This document shows positions 22,390 through 32,740 of a DNA stretch of 64,000 nt, one piece after another. This DNA comes from Gigaspora margarita (taxonomy: Eukaryota > Glomeromycota > Glomeromycetes > Diversisporales > Gigasporaceae). The notes below the pieces were generated by a model. It worked only from the letters and a program-made list of their open reading frames with translations. It searched no databases and was not told the DNA's origin. The number at the start of each line of letters is the position of its first letter. Position 1 is the stretch's first letter. Location of the stretch: NCBI GenBank assembly GCA_009809945.1, contig WTPW01000676.1, positions 194,103 through 258,102 of the forward strand, in the 5' to 3' direction. Made by a program: the position numbers and the translations under genes.

Positions 22390-23134
22390 AAAATTTTTAT
22401 AATTAGAAAATAAAATTCGTCTAATGTTAGTTTTGCATTCTGATTGGTTTTTCTATATACTCATGTATATACACTTAGTGAACAAATATAAAATTGCCTT
22501 TGGAATTTATGGTTGTATTTGCAGCATAATTAACAAGCAAAATTTAATAAATTGCATTTAAAAAGTTCTGAATTCAACTATATGTAATCATGTGAAAATG
22601 TGGATATATCAACAATTAACTAAATTTACTATGAATGATACACTATTAACTACGCACAAGTATGGTCGGTATGATAGCTTTACTATGTACTCAATTGTAA
22701 TCCTACTCAACTACATTCACACCTCATACTATCCTACTTTAGGTATAATCCAGTCAGATGTATATTAATTTACCAAGCTATGTGCAATAGTTACCTTCTT
22801 AATGCGCAATTTTTAAATTTAAACGTATCTACTTATAATTGGTTGTAGGCAAGGTTAATTTAAATAAAAACAAAAAGAAATTTGATACGTTGAAAATTTA
22901 TTTTCTTATTGATGCAGGATTTATATGCCTTAAACCAATAAAATTTGTATAATTTTAAGTCTGTAAAAGGTTCATACGAATCTTTTTTTTTTTTTTTCAA
23001 CCGATTACAGTATTAAGATAAATTAAATAATAGAAAGCAAGATTCGTTTCTTTACGATTTAAACCCTAAACTTAAAAAAGGTTCAAAACTTAAGAATTAA
23101 TAGTTAGGTTCTAGACAATAAAGTGCTGCCGTGT
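22390..23134. other. Intergenic, no gene seen
   Basis: AT-rich sequence with a 16-T run near 22985. I see no coding frame, RNA gene or repeat with clear ends. Confidence 0.4.
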
Positions 23135-23620
23135 TTATAATACAGGATTTGTTAATATTCCAAGGCTTTGAAGCTGAATGTTTTTTGGCCGGTAATAATC
23201 ATTAATAGTTTCAATAGTTATATTTAATCGATCTTGAAGAACTTTAAAAAGAAAATCAAACTTCTCATGTAATAAAATAAAGGATTTATGACGTCGATTT
23301 ACAGATTTTCTATCGAAAAATTTAGTAAGCTTTCTAAATACATTAAGCGAAATAAAAAAAATGATATTCTTGTAACTCAGTTATTTTAAACATTTACGTA
23401 GAGCAATTTGACGAATAAGAATTTCAATTTTGTTACCTTTTTAATCTAAAATAGTTTTTATTGATTTATAAGTAAATTTAAGTTAATTTTAAATCTACTT
23501 ACTAACCTAATTATAACCAATCGAGCCAGTTTAAAATTATTGCACAAAATTCGATTTCGACGTACGCCATCATTTTCATGTTCAAGCATGTCTTGGGTCT
23601 GAATATTTATAATATTATAA
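23135..23620 (-). CDS. Unrecognised spliced gene, C-terminal exons
   Basis: The last exon (about 23340-23135) reads FFDRKSVNRRHKSFILLHEK, then FDFLFKVLQDRLNITIETIN, and ends LGILTNPVL-stop at 23135. Upstream pieces look like exons separated by short AT-rich introns: ENDGVRRNRILCNNFKLARL (about 23590-23525) and GNKIEILIRQIALR (about 23440-23395). Splice phases could not be reconciled with confidence, and no start codon was identified. The composition is that of a real host protein. The family is unknown to me. Confidence 0.35.
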
Positions 23621-23848
23621 TAGCAAATATGTGATTTTGTTCACAGAATTTCCGAATATTTTTATTTAAATCAATTTTTATAGATAGTATTTTTTATTTC
23701 AGCGTACAATTAAAGTTCATAATCCAGTTTGTAATATCTCTGATTCTTTATGAAATTCTAATATTACTTAATTGCCCGATGCAATTTTCATTTATCATGA
23801 AATGATTCTCAAATTCTAGAAATAATTTTATTTTATTAGTAACATATT

Positions 23849-26805
23849 TTAGTAAGTAATCCCAAGTTTTTTGCACATAGCTATAGCATTATGTTGATCC
23901 TTCTTAGCAGCCATTTTCAAATACTTGGAGCCGATTTCTTGATCTTTTATTACTCCTTTTCCAATCCAATAAGCACTTCCAACATTATACATGGCTGTAG
24001 GATTTCCATTATCAGCAGCTAATTTTAAGTATCTCATAGCCTCATCCCAATTGACAGGAACGCCGTCGCCTTGCCACAAACAGAAACCATATCGGAGTTG
24101 AGCCTCAACTTNNCCATGATCGGCCGCTTCCTTAAACAATATTGCAGCATGTTGAAGATTTGCTTGACGATTTTCTTTATGTTCAGGAAGAATGGAATGA
24201 TATAAAAAATAACCGACCCAGTATTTTGCCAATATGTCACCAAGCTCAGCGTGATATTTAAAGCTTTCCCATGCTTTTTGCTTATTTCCATCGGGTTTTC
24301 GGTGTTCTTCAATTGCTCGATCTACGCTCATAATACCACTATCAAAATCATCAAGAATAAAAGCATCTTCAAATTCATCTCCTATAGGTTGAAGCTCTCT
24401 CTTTTTGTCTTTGTGATGGTATTCATAAAGAGCTGAGAATATTTTGGCAATTGTTGGACGAAAATCTGGATCATAATTCAGAGCTTTAAATATATATAGA
24501 AAATTAGTATAATAATTATAATTAAAAAATTAATTTATGTAAATGTAATAATAATAATAATAATAATAATTATAATAATAATAATACCGGCATATGCAGT
24601 ATCCTGCCAAACTTTGGGTACATTTAAAGAAAATGGTTCACGATATCTTTCTTTAACAACTTTGTCTCGAATAGTCTGTAAATCTTTTCCTAATCTGGTA
24701 TAAGGTATCTCTTCTTCAGCAATTTCCCATAAAAGGGCACCCAAACTAAATATTTAATTCAAATTAATATGCACTCAAATTAGAACAAATATAATTGCGT
24801 AAATTTTGAAAATATTTTGAATGTCTTAGTATGTACCTATAAATTTCACATTTAACATTATAACGTTTTTTATCACCGTGTTCTAATTTCTCAGGTGCCA
24901 TATATCTCACATTCTCAAGATTAGCTTGAATATTTCTGGTAATATCACCAAATCTACGACTTAGTCCAAAATTAGCAAGTTTAGCCTTGTGATCTCTATT
25001 TATTAAGATGCTTGCACCTCTAATGTCATGATGTAAAATCTATGATAAAATTAATTAAAGTTAGTCACATAATTTTTATTTATAGCGCTTTACAAAAAAA
25101 TATGTGACCCGGTGATTGTTTTAATGATGATGGCTGAGAATTATTGATTCCAGATTGTCTGTTACTTTACATTTTCGATTTGTTGCGTTTATATTTCTTT
25201 GAAATCAGTTTAATTCTTAAAATCTCAAAAAATCTATAAAATCTCCGTTTTCACACGACATTGTGATTTGCAAAGGCTACATCTTTTTGCAAAGCGCAAT
25301 AATATTTTATAGGCTTTGCAAACGATGTGAACCGGTGATTTTTTTTAATGATGATGGCTGAGAATCACTGAGATTCCAGATTGTCCGTTACTTTATATTT
25401 TCGATTGGTTACGTTTATATTTCTTTGAAATCGGTTTAATTCTTAAAATCTCAAAAAATCTATAAAATCTCTGATTTTCACACGACATTGTGATCTGCAG
25501 AGGTCACAACTTTTTGCAAAGCGCAATAATATTGAATAAAATTATATATACTTCAACAGCATTTAAAAAGGCAATTCCACGACAAATATCAATGGCAAAT
25601 TCAAATCTTTTGTTCCAATCCAATTTATGAGATTTGTAATAGTCTTGTAAATTACCATTCTCCATCCACTCAGTAACCAGATAACTTTTTGTTTCATCAG
25701 AAGTTACAGCTATTCCATAAAACCTAATAATGTGTTCTGAATCTTTCATTTCTTTCAGAATAGCAACTTGTTGACTAAGATCCTTTTTTTGATCTTCGGT
25801 GATCTGAGGAATTTCTTTAAAAGCATAGTGTAAAAGGAATATATTATTCCATCTACAATGTATGGTTTTACCACGCGGTGGGATGTCGACTTTAAGTTCG
25901 TAATCGTCTAGATTTAAAAAGGATTGATGTTCAATTGAGACTTCGGTCCCTTTACGTAAATTCCGTTGATAACTAACGTTTAAATCCCTAATCCTTTTGA
26001 TGTTAGTTAAAGAATTTTTCTCTTTACTGTCAGACATTTCTTGCATAAACTATAATAGATGCAACGATTTAATATTCATTATGCATAAATACAGAATATA
26101 GTCGATTATTTCATCACAAAATTATATATAACGTACCTTTTTCATTTCTACCAAATCTTTCATAATAATACTGATTTGACGCCGCATTTCTAAATCTTTT
26201 TTTTTCAACATAATTTGTGCGTTCAACATATCATCAAGATCTTTATTGATTTGTGCTTTCGACATATCAGGATCTTTATTAATTTGCGCTTCCAACATAT
26301 CAGGATCTTTATTAATTTGTGCTTTCAACTCTCCATTATCAGTATTTATTCTCTGAAGATACAGAATCGCATCCCTATTCATTGCAAAATTTAACGAAGC
26401 CAAATACCCATCAAACTTATTCGACAAATCTTTATACCTCTGTATAATATGATTAGAATTAAAGAAGGTCCCAAATGAACCGAGCTGAGAAACATCTGCA
26501 ACAAATTTTCTAATGTCAAGCATGCATTTTACAAAATCCTTTATAAGTTGAAGATTAGCGGTCTCTTTAAAAAATTCTTGATTATCTTGCTTTCGAATTT
26601 CTAAATCTTTTATAGAAGCCACAGCAGAATTTACTGGTTTGATTAAAAAATTACATATCTGTTTATTATGTTCAGCTTTTTGATATAATGTTACAATATC
26701 TTCTCCTAATTTAAAAAATATTTCTATTAATGGTGCGAAAGGTACAAAATTTTCTGATGCTTCTGCAGCACTAGCCAGTGTAATATTAATAGAGTATTCG
26801 ATCAA
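23849..26805 (-). CDS. MLKL-NTD-like helical domain + pseudokinase + Sel1 repeats
   Basis: Inferred exons: 26805-26137 (5' end unresolved), 26049-25552, 25039-24837, 24745-24588, 24483-23849, all GT-AG and in phase. Exon 1 encodes a four-helix-type domain (AAEASENFVPFAPLIEIFFK) of the MLKL N-terminal type common in Rhizophagus kinases, then a repeated AQINKDPD linker. Exon 2 is the kinase N-lobe (Lys in YAFKEI; degenerate glycine loop). Exon 3 has HHDIRGAS in place of HRDxxxxN and ANFG in place of DFG: the metal-binding Asp is Asn and the loop Asn is Ser, so it is probably a pseudokinase. Exon 5 adds Sel1-like repeats (AEAQLRYGFCLWQGDGV-like, AMYNVGSAYWIGKGV) ending at TAA 23849. Two Ns at 24112-24113. 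No ATG is in exon 1, so a short upstream exon is likely. The same architecture as MLKL suggests a signalling or cell-death switch (inference). Confidence 0.8.
24545..24587. repeat. TAA trinucleotide microsatellite in an intron
   Basis: A run of TAA/ATA units lies directly at the 5' splice site side of the intron between exons 4 and 5 of the pseudokinase gene. Confidence 0.8.
25107..25537. repeat. Tandem duplication of about 215 bp inside an intron
   Basis: Two near-identical copies (about 25107-25312 and 25327-25537) share GATGATGGCTGAGAAT, ATATTTCTTTGAAATC, CTCAAAAAATCTATAAAATC and TTTTTGCAAAGCGCAATAAT. They enlarge the intron between the N-lobe and C-lobe exons to about 510 bp, while the other introns are near 100 bp. 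Confidence 0.8.
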
Positions 26806-26950
26806 CGATAAAATGTGTACATTATCTTACAAATAAATTATATACTTACTCTCTGGTATTTTAAAGTAAATATAACAGAGAAATAATATTTAATAGAGAA
26901 TTCTGTTGACAATAAAATCTGTACATTATTTTATGAATAAATTATACTGT
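26795..26950. repeat. Imperfect duplication of about 85 bp upstream of the pseudokinase exon 1
   Basis: ATAGAGTATTCGATCAACGATAAAATGTGTACATTATTT-like sequence occurs twice (about 26790 and 26897, each followed by AATAAATTATA). It spans the region where the missing first exon or promoter should be. Confidence 0.55.
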
Positions 26951-27048
26951 ACTTTATTGTGGCTATCGGAGAATGTGTTGTTGGAATATAAATAACGTGA
27001 CCCCATTTGGAAGATGTAGAAATTAATAAGTTTTAATTAAAGGTTTAA

Positions 27049-28795
27049 TTAGAAAAAAAAAACAAAAAATGGATCAAATTTGTTTAAAAAATATTTACGC
27101 TGTTTTCTAGCTCGTGGATTTATTTCGACATTTTGTAGTTTAAAGATTATTTCTTCCTCAAGACCAATAGTTTTGCCTATAGCATTCAAATGAACTACTA
27201 ATTGATCCTGACTTTCTAATGAAAGAATAAAACATTGAATTAAGCATTTTGGTTCATCTCCATTAACGTTAGTATTCATAAAATTATCTTTGTCAGGATC
27301 ACATATTTCCATAGTTGAAGATATCGGATTTTCATAATTAGCATAATAGACATTAAGTTCGATTTTATTATCATTATACCAGTAATTTAGGATATCTACT
27401 TCAAAACTTCGTTCATAATTTGATGAATTATTAAATGAAGTAACGAGAACTGAATTATGTGGCAGGTCTTCTTGAACATCTAATAAAATCTTCCAATTAT
27501 TGTTATTTGGTTTTAGTGAAAACGAGGTATTAATCGATCTTAAAATTTGAATATTTCGTGTATACATGCTAAAAAATCCAATTTTAGCTGGTATTCCAAT
27601 TAATATCCATTCTATCTGCAAATCCATATGCTCACTATAAATTAAATATTAATAGGGATATTTGCAATTAATTAGAATTCAATAATAATGAATTAAATAT
27701 GTAAACTCACTCAATTGAGTTAAAATTTTCCACAAAGGCATAGAATCCGTATATATCCATAGATTTAAACTTGATGGCAACTTTATCAATTGGTACTCCA
27801 TTTTCTTTTACCAGTTTTCCAAAAAGTTGGTAATTATTTGATTTAAAACAAACAGGAAAATTCACTCGATAAGAAAAAGGTGGGTTATTTACTGGAATTA
27901 TTCCAGAGAACAGCACCCTTTCTTTTATATTAAAGCTTCCTGGCTGATAAATTATTCCAAGAATAGATTTAATTTCTTGACAGAGAGAATCTTCAAATAT
28001 TTCATATATTGGAAATAATTCATTCCAACTGATTATTTGTAATGAGTCATAGTTGCATAATTCCATCCACTTTTCAATTTCATCTTTCATAATTATTTTA
28101 TCATCAACTGACACAAAATAAGACGAATCAAACCCATATAAACCCACGCATTTTTCCCACTGATTTAAAATATCATAATATTCTTCAGTCATACAATTGG
28201 CTGATTGTTCTCCTTCCTTAATGTTAAGATCTGCCTGGTTTTTATCCACAATTAAACAAGTAACTCTGTATATTTTATGCCCAAGTATAACTTTTTTAGG
28301 AAGAAACTTTCCATAAATTTCAAAAATAGTCATTAATTCATTATAAGGGTTATAATGTTTCAGCGCTTTTTTTATTTTTGCAACCATTTCTTTGGAAGGT
28401 TTTATCATATCTTTATCGATCATTAATTCAAATTGTGAACATTGTATTTTCAAACATACATCATTGACAGGTGACTCATTAGTTAATGGGTTTTCGGTAG
28501 GATTTGCAGAAATCCAGTTACAATGTTCCAAATTAACAGCATAGTAATCAATATGATTCTCAAACAAGAAAGTGTCTCGCTGTTTTGTAGAAAATTTTAG
28601 CACTGCATTAGCAAATGGCATATTTAATTTTCTAAATTTAGGTTGCGAACATGGCAAGTATGCCGAAAAATTTGAAGGACGCACTCCCTCAGCACTTATA
28701 ACCAAACCATGGTTAATTTTTATTGAATTATTAATATTTTTAACGTTTTCAGTAATGTCTGTTAAAATTTCTGAAATGCTTTGAACTTCGGCCAT
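27049..28795 (-). CDS. MACPF-like protein, Rhizophagus-type family
   Basis: ATG at 28795 starts MAEVQSISEILTDITENVKN. Exon 1 ends at 27711 (GTGAGT donor) and exon 2 starts at 27634 in phase (DEHMDLQIEWILIG). The frame then runs to TAA at 27049 (about 556 residues), unless a GTAAAT donor at 27098 leads to a further exon. Seen: IYGKFLPKKVILGHKIYR in the middle of exon 1, which corresponds to the Y-G ... L-G-G signature of MACPF domains but lacks the second Gly. This is followed by WNELFPIYEIFEDSLCQEIK, which aligns with IYSLFELLDKNLKKEV of the gene at 34857. The two proteins are therefore relatives. MACPF domains insert into membranes in immunity and development; the role here is not known. It lies just upstream of, and on the same strand as, the pseudokinase gene. 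Confidence 0.65.
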
Positions 28796-28917
28796 TAAAT
28801 GTGTCAACTTGTGGTTTCTTTTTTCATTTAGGTTTATATATGTAACACACGCATGTGACACCGCCCACTACCCGATTTACTTATTTGCGCCAGTGATTAG
28901 CCAGTGATACACTCCAG

Positions 28918-29598
28918 GGGAGACCGTCCCAAATTAGGAAATAGTCAGGACACAATTCATTAAAGTTTTTTTATTTGTCATCGTAGCTTATTAGCATTAT
29001 GAAACGTGATCAAATTAGTATCCAAAATTTTCCCCTACATCGCCACCACCAAAATTTCACCCACACGTGACCAACAACAAATTCGTTAAGTTCTCTTTAA
29101 GTTAGGTTAAGGTTAGGGTGAGACCTATGTTAGGTCGGGGTTTAGGCAATTATATAGTAAAGTCACTCAAGGAAACCTTTTTATTAATGCGCAGAATGTG
29201 GTTTAGTTGAGCGATATTTGTCAAAACAAACGTTTGTTTTGAATTTTCCTGATCGTGTAACGTTGCACCTGATCTTGAATGTGATTGGATTCAGATCACA
29301 TGTGGATGGAATTTTGGTAGTAGCAATTGTAGGTGTCTTTCGTATCGTACTTTAATAATGTAGTTGGATTCAAGATGATTCACCGGATATTTATATTACG
29401 ATTTCTGTAATAATATAAATATCCGGTGAATCCTCTTGAATCCACGATATGAAAGCCACAGGTTTGTATACTAATTTGATCACGTTTCATAATGCGAATA
29501 AGCTACGATGACCTTATGAAAAGAGTATTGTAAATTGTATAAAAAAACTAATGAATTGTGTAACGATCGTCCCGACTATTTCCTAATTTGGGGGACGT
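28918..29598. mobile_element. Foldback/MITE with inverted ends of about 100 bp
   Basis: The left end (CCAAATTAGGAAATAGTC, CACAATTCATTA, ATCGTAGCTTATTAGCATTA, GAAACGTGATCAAATTAGTA) is inverted at 29465-29598. The centre is a second hairpin (29366-29398 with 29410-29442) with arms holding TCACCGGATATTTATATTA. A perfect 22-bp palindrome, TCAAAACAAACGTTTG plus TTTTGA, lies at 29221-29242. No transposase was seen. Confidence 0.65.
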
Positions 29599-30325
29599 CT
29601 AAAGCGGAGCAGATTCTTATATAAAATAGCTGCGCAGCATGCGATGCCGGTATGATCACGTGTGCCAGGTAAGGGAAAACTTGTTACCGGTTTTCAATTA
29701 TATTTTTTACTGGCCTTAATATATTGGTTTTACCTGACTGATACAAAATATAATTGAAAGCCTGATAATTTTTAAAGTGAATAGAGATTAAACGATTATG
29801 TTAATCATACATGTATTTTTTTTCGAAACACACTTATTAAAGGAAACAAATTGAACTTAATACCAGATACTGATTATGGTTATTCCCGATAGGAAAATTG
29901 GACCAGATCGGCATGGGTTGGCGTCGGATAGGCACGGGTCTTTGTGGCACGGGACAAGAACCGAACTTGAATGGGTATGGTCCGGATTCCGTGGACCGCG
30001 TGGGACCGTATAACCATGCCAATTGGATCGTAAATGACTCAGCAGTTTACTAGTCGAAGCTTGGCACGGGTAATGAATGTAAATTTACGTGCCACCGCGA
30101 TAATGATGTGGATTAACTATTAAAACAAATTTACATAAGTATCAATATAAGATGAGCAAGCTGACTGCATATAAAGCAATATTTTGTAAAGAATTTTTTT
30201 GTCAAGACATACGGGGTATCATCAGTGAAATCAAGTTCTTTTTTTTTTTTAAAAAAAAAAAATTAGTTACTGATCCTTTGCTCTCCACAAAACGGGCCAA
30301 TATGTATCACGAACCAACACGTGTG
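29599..30325. other. Intergenic with a GC-richer patch, no gene accepted
   Basis: GTCTAAAGCGGAGCAGATTC at about 29593 recurs inverted near 32515, so it belongs to a repeat. At 29900-30110 a patch rich in GGCACGGG and CATGGGT motifs contains only a Pro/Arg-rich short frame, probably repeat-derived. Confidence 0.4.
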
Positions 30326-30353
30326 TAATGTACAAATAGGTGTCACCCTTTGC

Positions 30354-30735
30354 TGTAATGTCCGTTGTGATGGGCAAAATTCAAGTGGCGTAGCAAAGGT
30401 CGAAATTTGGCCGCATTGAATTCTATTTTTTTATTATTTTTTTTTTTTTAGTTGAAATTTTTGTGATAGATCAACAGTAACGAATTAAAAATCAAAAGTA
30501 TAGAAAGATACTTAAAAGTTTTAAGAAATTTTAAGTATCGAAAGATACTTAAGAGTTTTTAGTATAGAAGATACTTAAAAGTTCTAAATATAGAAAGCTT
30601 CGTAAGAGTTAAGAAAAGATTCTTTTCAATCGTTTTTTAGTCTGTAAAAGAAAGTATATAAAAGCCCAAAATTTGCCTTGAAATAAAGCAATTCAGTAGA
30701 GTTAAACTCATTAGAGTTCTATAAAAAATTTTATT
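30354..30735 (+). mobile_element. Candidate solo LTR
   Basis: It runs from TGTAATGTCCG to TTTATTACA (short TGTAAT/ATTACA inverted ends), with TATATAAAAG near 30655 and AATAAAG near 30683 placed as in an LTR. It contains a minisatellite of about 27 bp (AGTATAGAAAGATACTTAAA, 30485-30600). No clear target duplication, so this is tentative. Confidence 0.35.
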
Positions 30736-30759
30736 ACAAATCTCAGTCGTTATTCAGTG

Positions 30760-31620
30760 ACTTGCAGCATGTTATCTTGGAAAAGCCATTGTGGTTTATA
30801 TCGGTAATGGCGTAAGGTGAATTAGTTTGTATTAAAGGTATCATAATTTCTATCGTGAATTTTATAAAAAATTCTGTTACAAACTTACCCAACAGATAAT
30901 ACGTTTTAAGGTTGAGTTTGTATCAAAATTATTGTAGCTTCTATCAAGAATTACTGTAAAAATTCTCATGCAAAACTTGCTCGTTATAGAAATAAGGCAG
31001 ATCGGCATTTTGAAAAAAATTAATACCTTTACTTTCACACTCATAACTCATTGAATATTGAAGCTATCTTGATGATTTAATAGTCAAATAAAGCCTACGA
31101 TCTAAGCTTTCTTATGAATATTAAATCATCAAGATAGCTTCAACATTCAATGAGATATGGGCTGTGAAAGTAAAGGTATTGACTTTTTTTAAGATATCGA
31201 TCTACCTTATTTCTATTGACGGCAGCCCATATGTGGGTGGGATTGAATTAGTTCGCGTTGAAATATTATAGTTTCTATAATGAGTTACTGTTATAAACCT
31301 TACCATTCTGGTGAGACACAGTATGTGACTCGCTAACGTATGTCATTAAAGTTATCCATTTAATTTCAAAGATACAAATGTGCGCATAACGAACTGAAGT
31401 CTATTTGTTAAATTTCAAAGATACAGTGCGTGTAATGATTGAAAGTCGTTTTTTTTTTTAAAAAAAAAATAAATATAAATAGTTGACAACTGATTATTAA
31501 TTCATAGTAATAGATCGATTTTTTTTTAAAACAAATAAATATAAATAGTTGACAACTGATTATTAATCATAGTAATAGATCAATTATGAATTATGACGAA
31601 TTATTACGAAATTATATAAC
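30760..31620 (+). repeat. AT-rich satellite copy with embedded elements
   Basis: This is the same family as 1640-4680 and 58800-59480 (TTCTGTTACAAACTTACCCA, CAGATAATACGTTTTAAGG, ATTCTCATGCAAAACTTGCT). At 31448-31590 a segment of about 70 bp with ATAAATATAAATAGTTGACA is tandemly duplicated. Confidence 0.6.
30992..31216. mobile_element. MITE with arms of about 90 bp inside the satellite
   Basis: GAAATAAGGCAGATCG at the left is inverted as CGATCTACCTTATTTC at the right. The arms share CCTTTACTTTCACA and AATATTGAAGCTATCTTGAT. It interrupts the satellite compared with the copies at 4330 and 59100. Confidence 0.65.
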
Positions 31621-32740
31621 ATGCAAATGAACATAATTACCGACTATGGTTTTTGGGATATATCAAATCATAAACAGCAAAGTGCAATTGAAATTTTTTT
31701 ATTATTGCGATGATTTTTCTACGATAGTGTTCAGCTCAATATAGTTCAGCTCAACAGTTGTAATACTTAAGGTCGCTTTTTTTTATGCATTTTTTTTCGC
31801 TTAAATAAGTTAGTAAGATTAGCTAATTGCCGCAATTAGAACAAACGGGAGCAGATTCAGAAAATTTGAGTTTCACAAACTTGAGTGCGCCATGTTACTG
31901 TGTTAAAGATCAAAAAATTTATCCAGTAAATTAAAATTATATAGCGAATATCTACATCATTAATCATAACAATTTGCATCAATAATAGTTGCGTCAGATT
32001 TGCATCATAAATCCAAAAATGAATAAATGAAAATCATTACTCCTGCCGAAAAAGGATTTTGCGAAAATCAGCATAGTGGACATCAAAAAAGTTGAACGAT
32101 ACCATCCCTCCACATTTCGGGCTGTTTAAGCCTGTACCGGGGTATAGGCTTTTATCCTGTTTCTCAATTTAGTTAGCACGTGATAGCTATTTTAAATTTG
32201 GTTTATTTATTTAGAGGTTATAGGTTAAGAGCCTATACCCCGGGTATATTTTAAAGACGCTCCCACATTTCATGTTGCACATTCCATGTGATCGTACTGG
32301 TAAAATATTTTATCGAATTAACTTTAGGGTTAGGGTCATCTGATTAAGGTTAGATAGGTTTTAGATTGTAATATATAAGCAAAATTGGCTTCCCGACATT
32401 TTTAATTAACACACCAAGGTAGGTTTAGACTGCCGTTTTTTGTATTTTTCTATTTCATGTTTGGTTCGCCGAAGATCATTAAAATTTGATAATTTGATTG
32501 GTCAGATATCACGTGATTCTGCTCCGCTTTTAGACGACCCATTTTGGGCGCAGCAACCTCGTGATCTAATTTCTTATTAAATGTACAGAATATATCTGGG
32601 TCACACAAATTAGATAACACGCCTTTTATATCAATAGGGGTTATACGTATATAGTATTTTTGCCACAACTTAAGGTAACAGAACACATATATATATAGTA
32701 CATATTGTACTTAAGTACGTACGTACTTTTTCGTCAGATT
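31621..32740. other. Intergenic; includes an inverted repeat and the promoter region of the kinase-GGDEF gene
   Basis: At 32130-32250 the ends GGGGTATAGGCTTTTA and AAGAGCCTATACCCC form an inverted pair (MITE-like). Just before the start codon at 32741 are an AT-rich CATATATATATAG (about 32685) and the palindromic GTACTTAAGTACGTACGTAC (about 32707-32726), possible promoter parts. No gene was seen. Confidence 0.45.

Noticed and set aside
29837-30022. Pro/Arg-rich minus-strand frame
   Set aside because: It lies in a GC-richer repeat patch with repeated GGCACGGG; no start context, introns or family resemblance.
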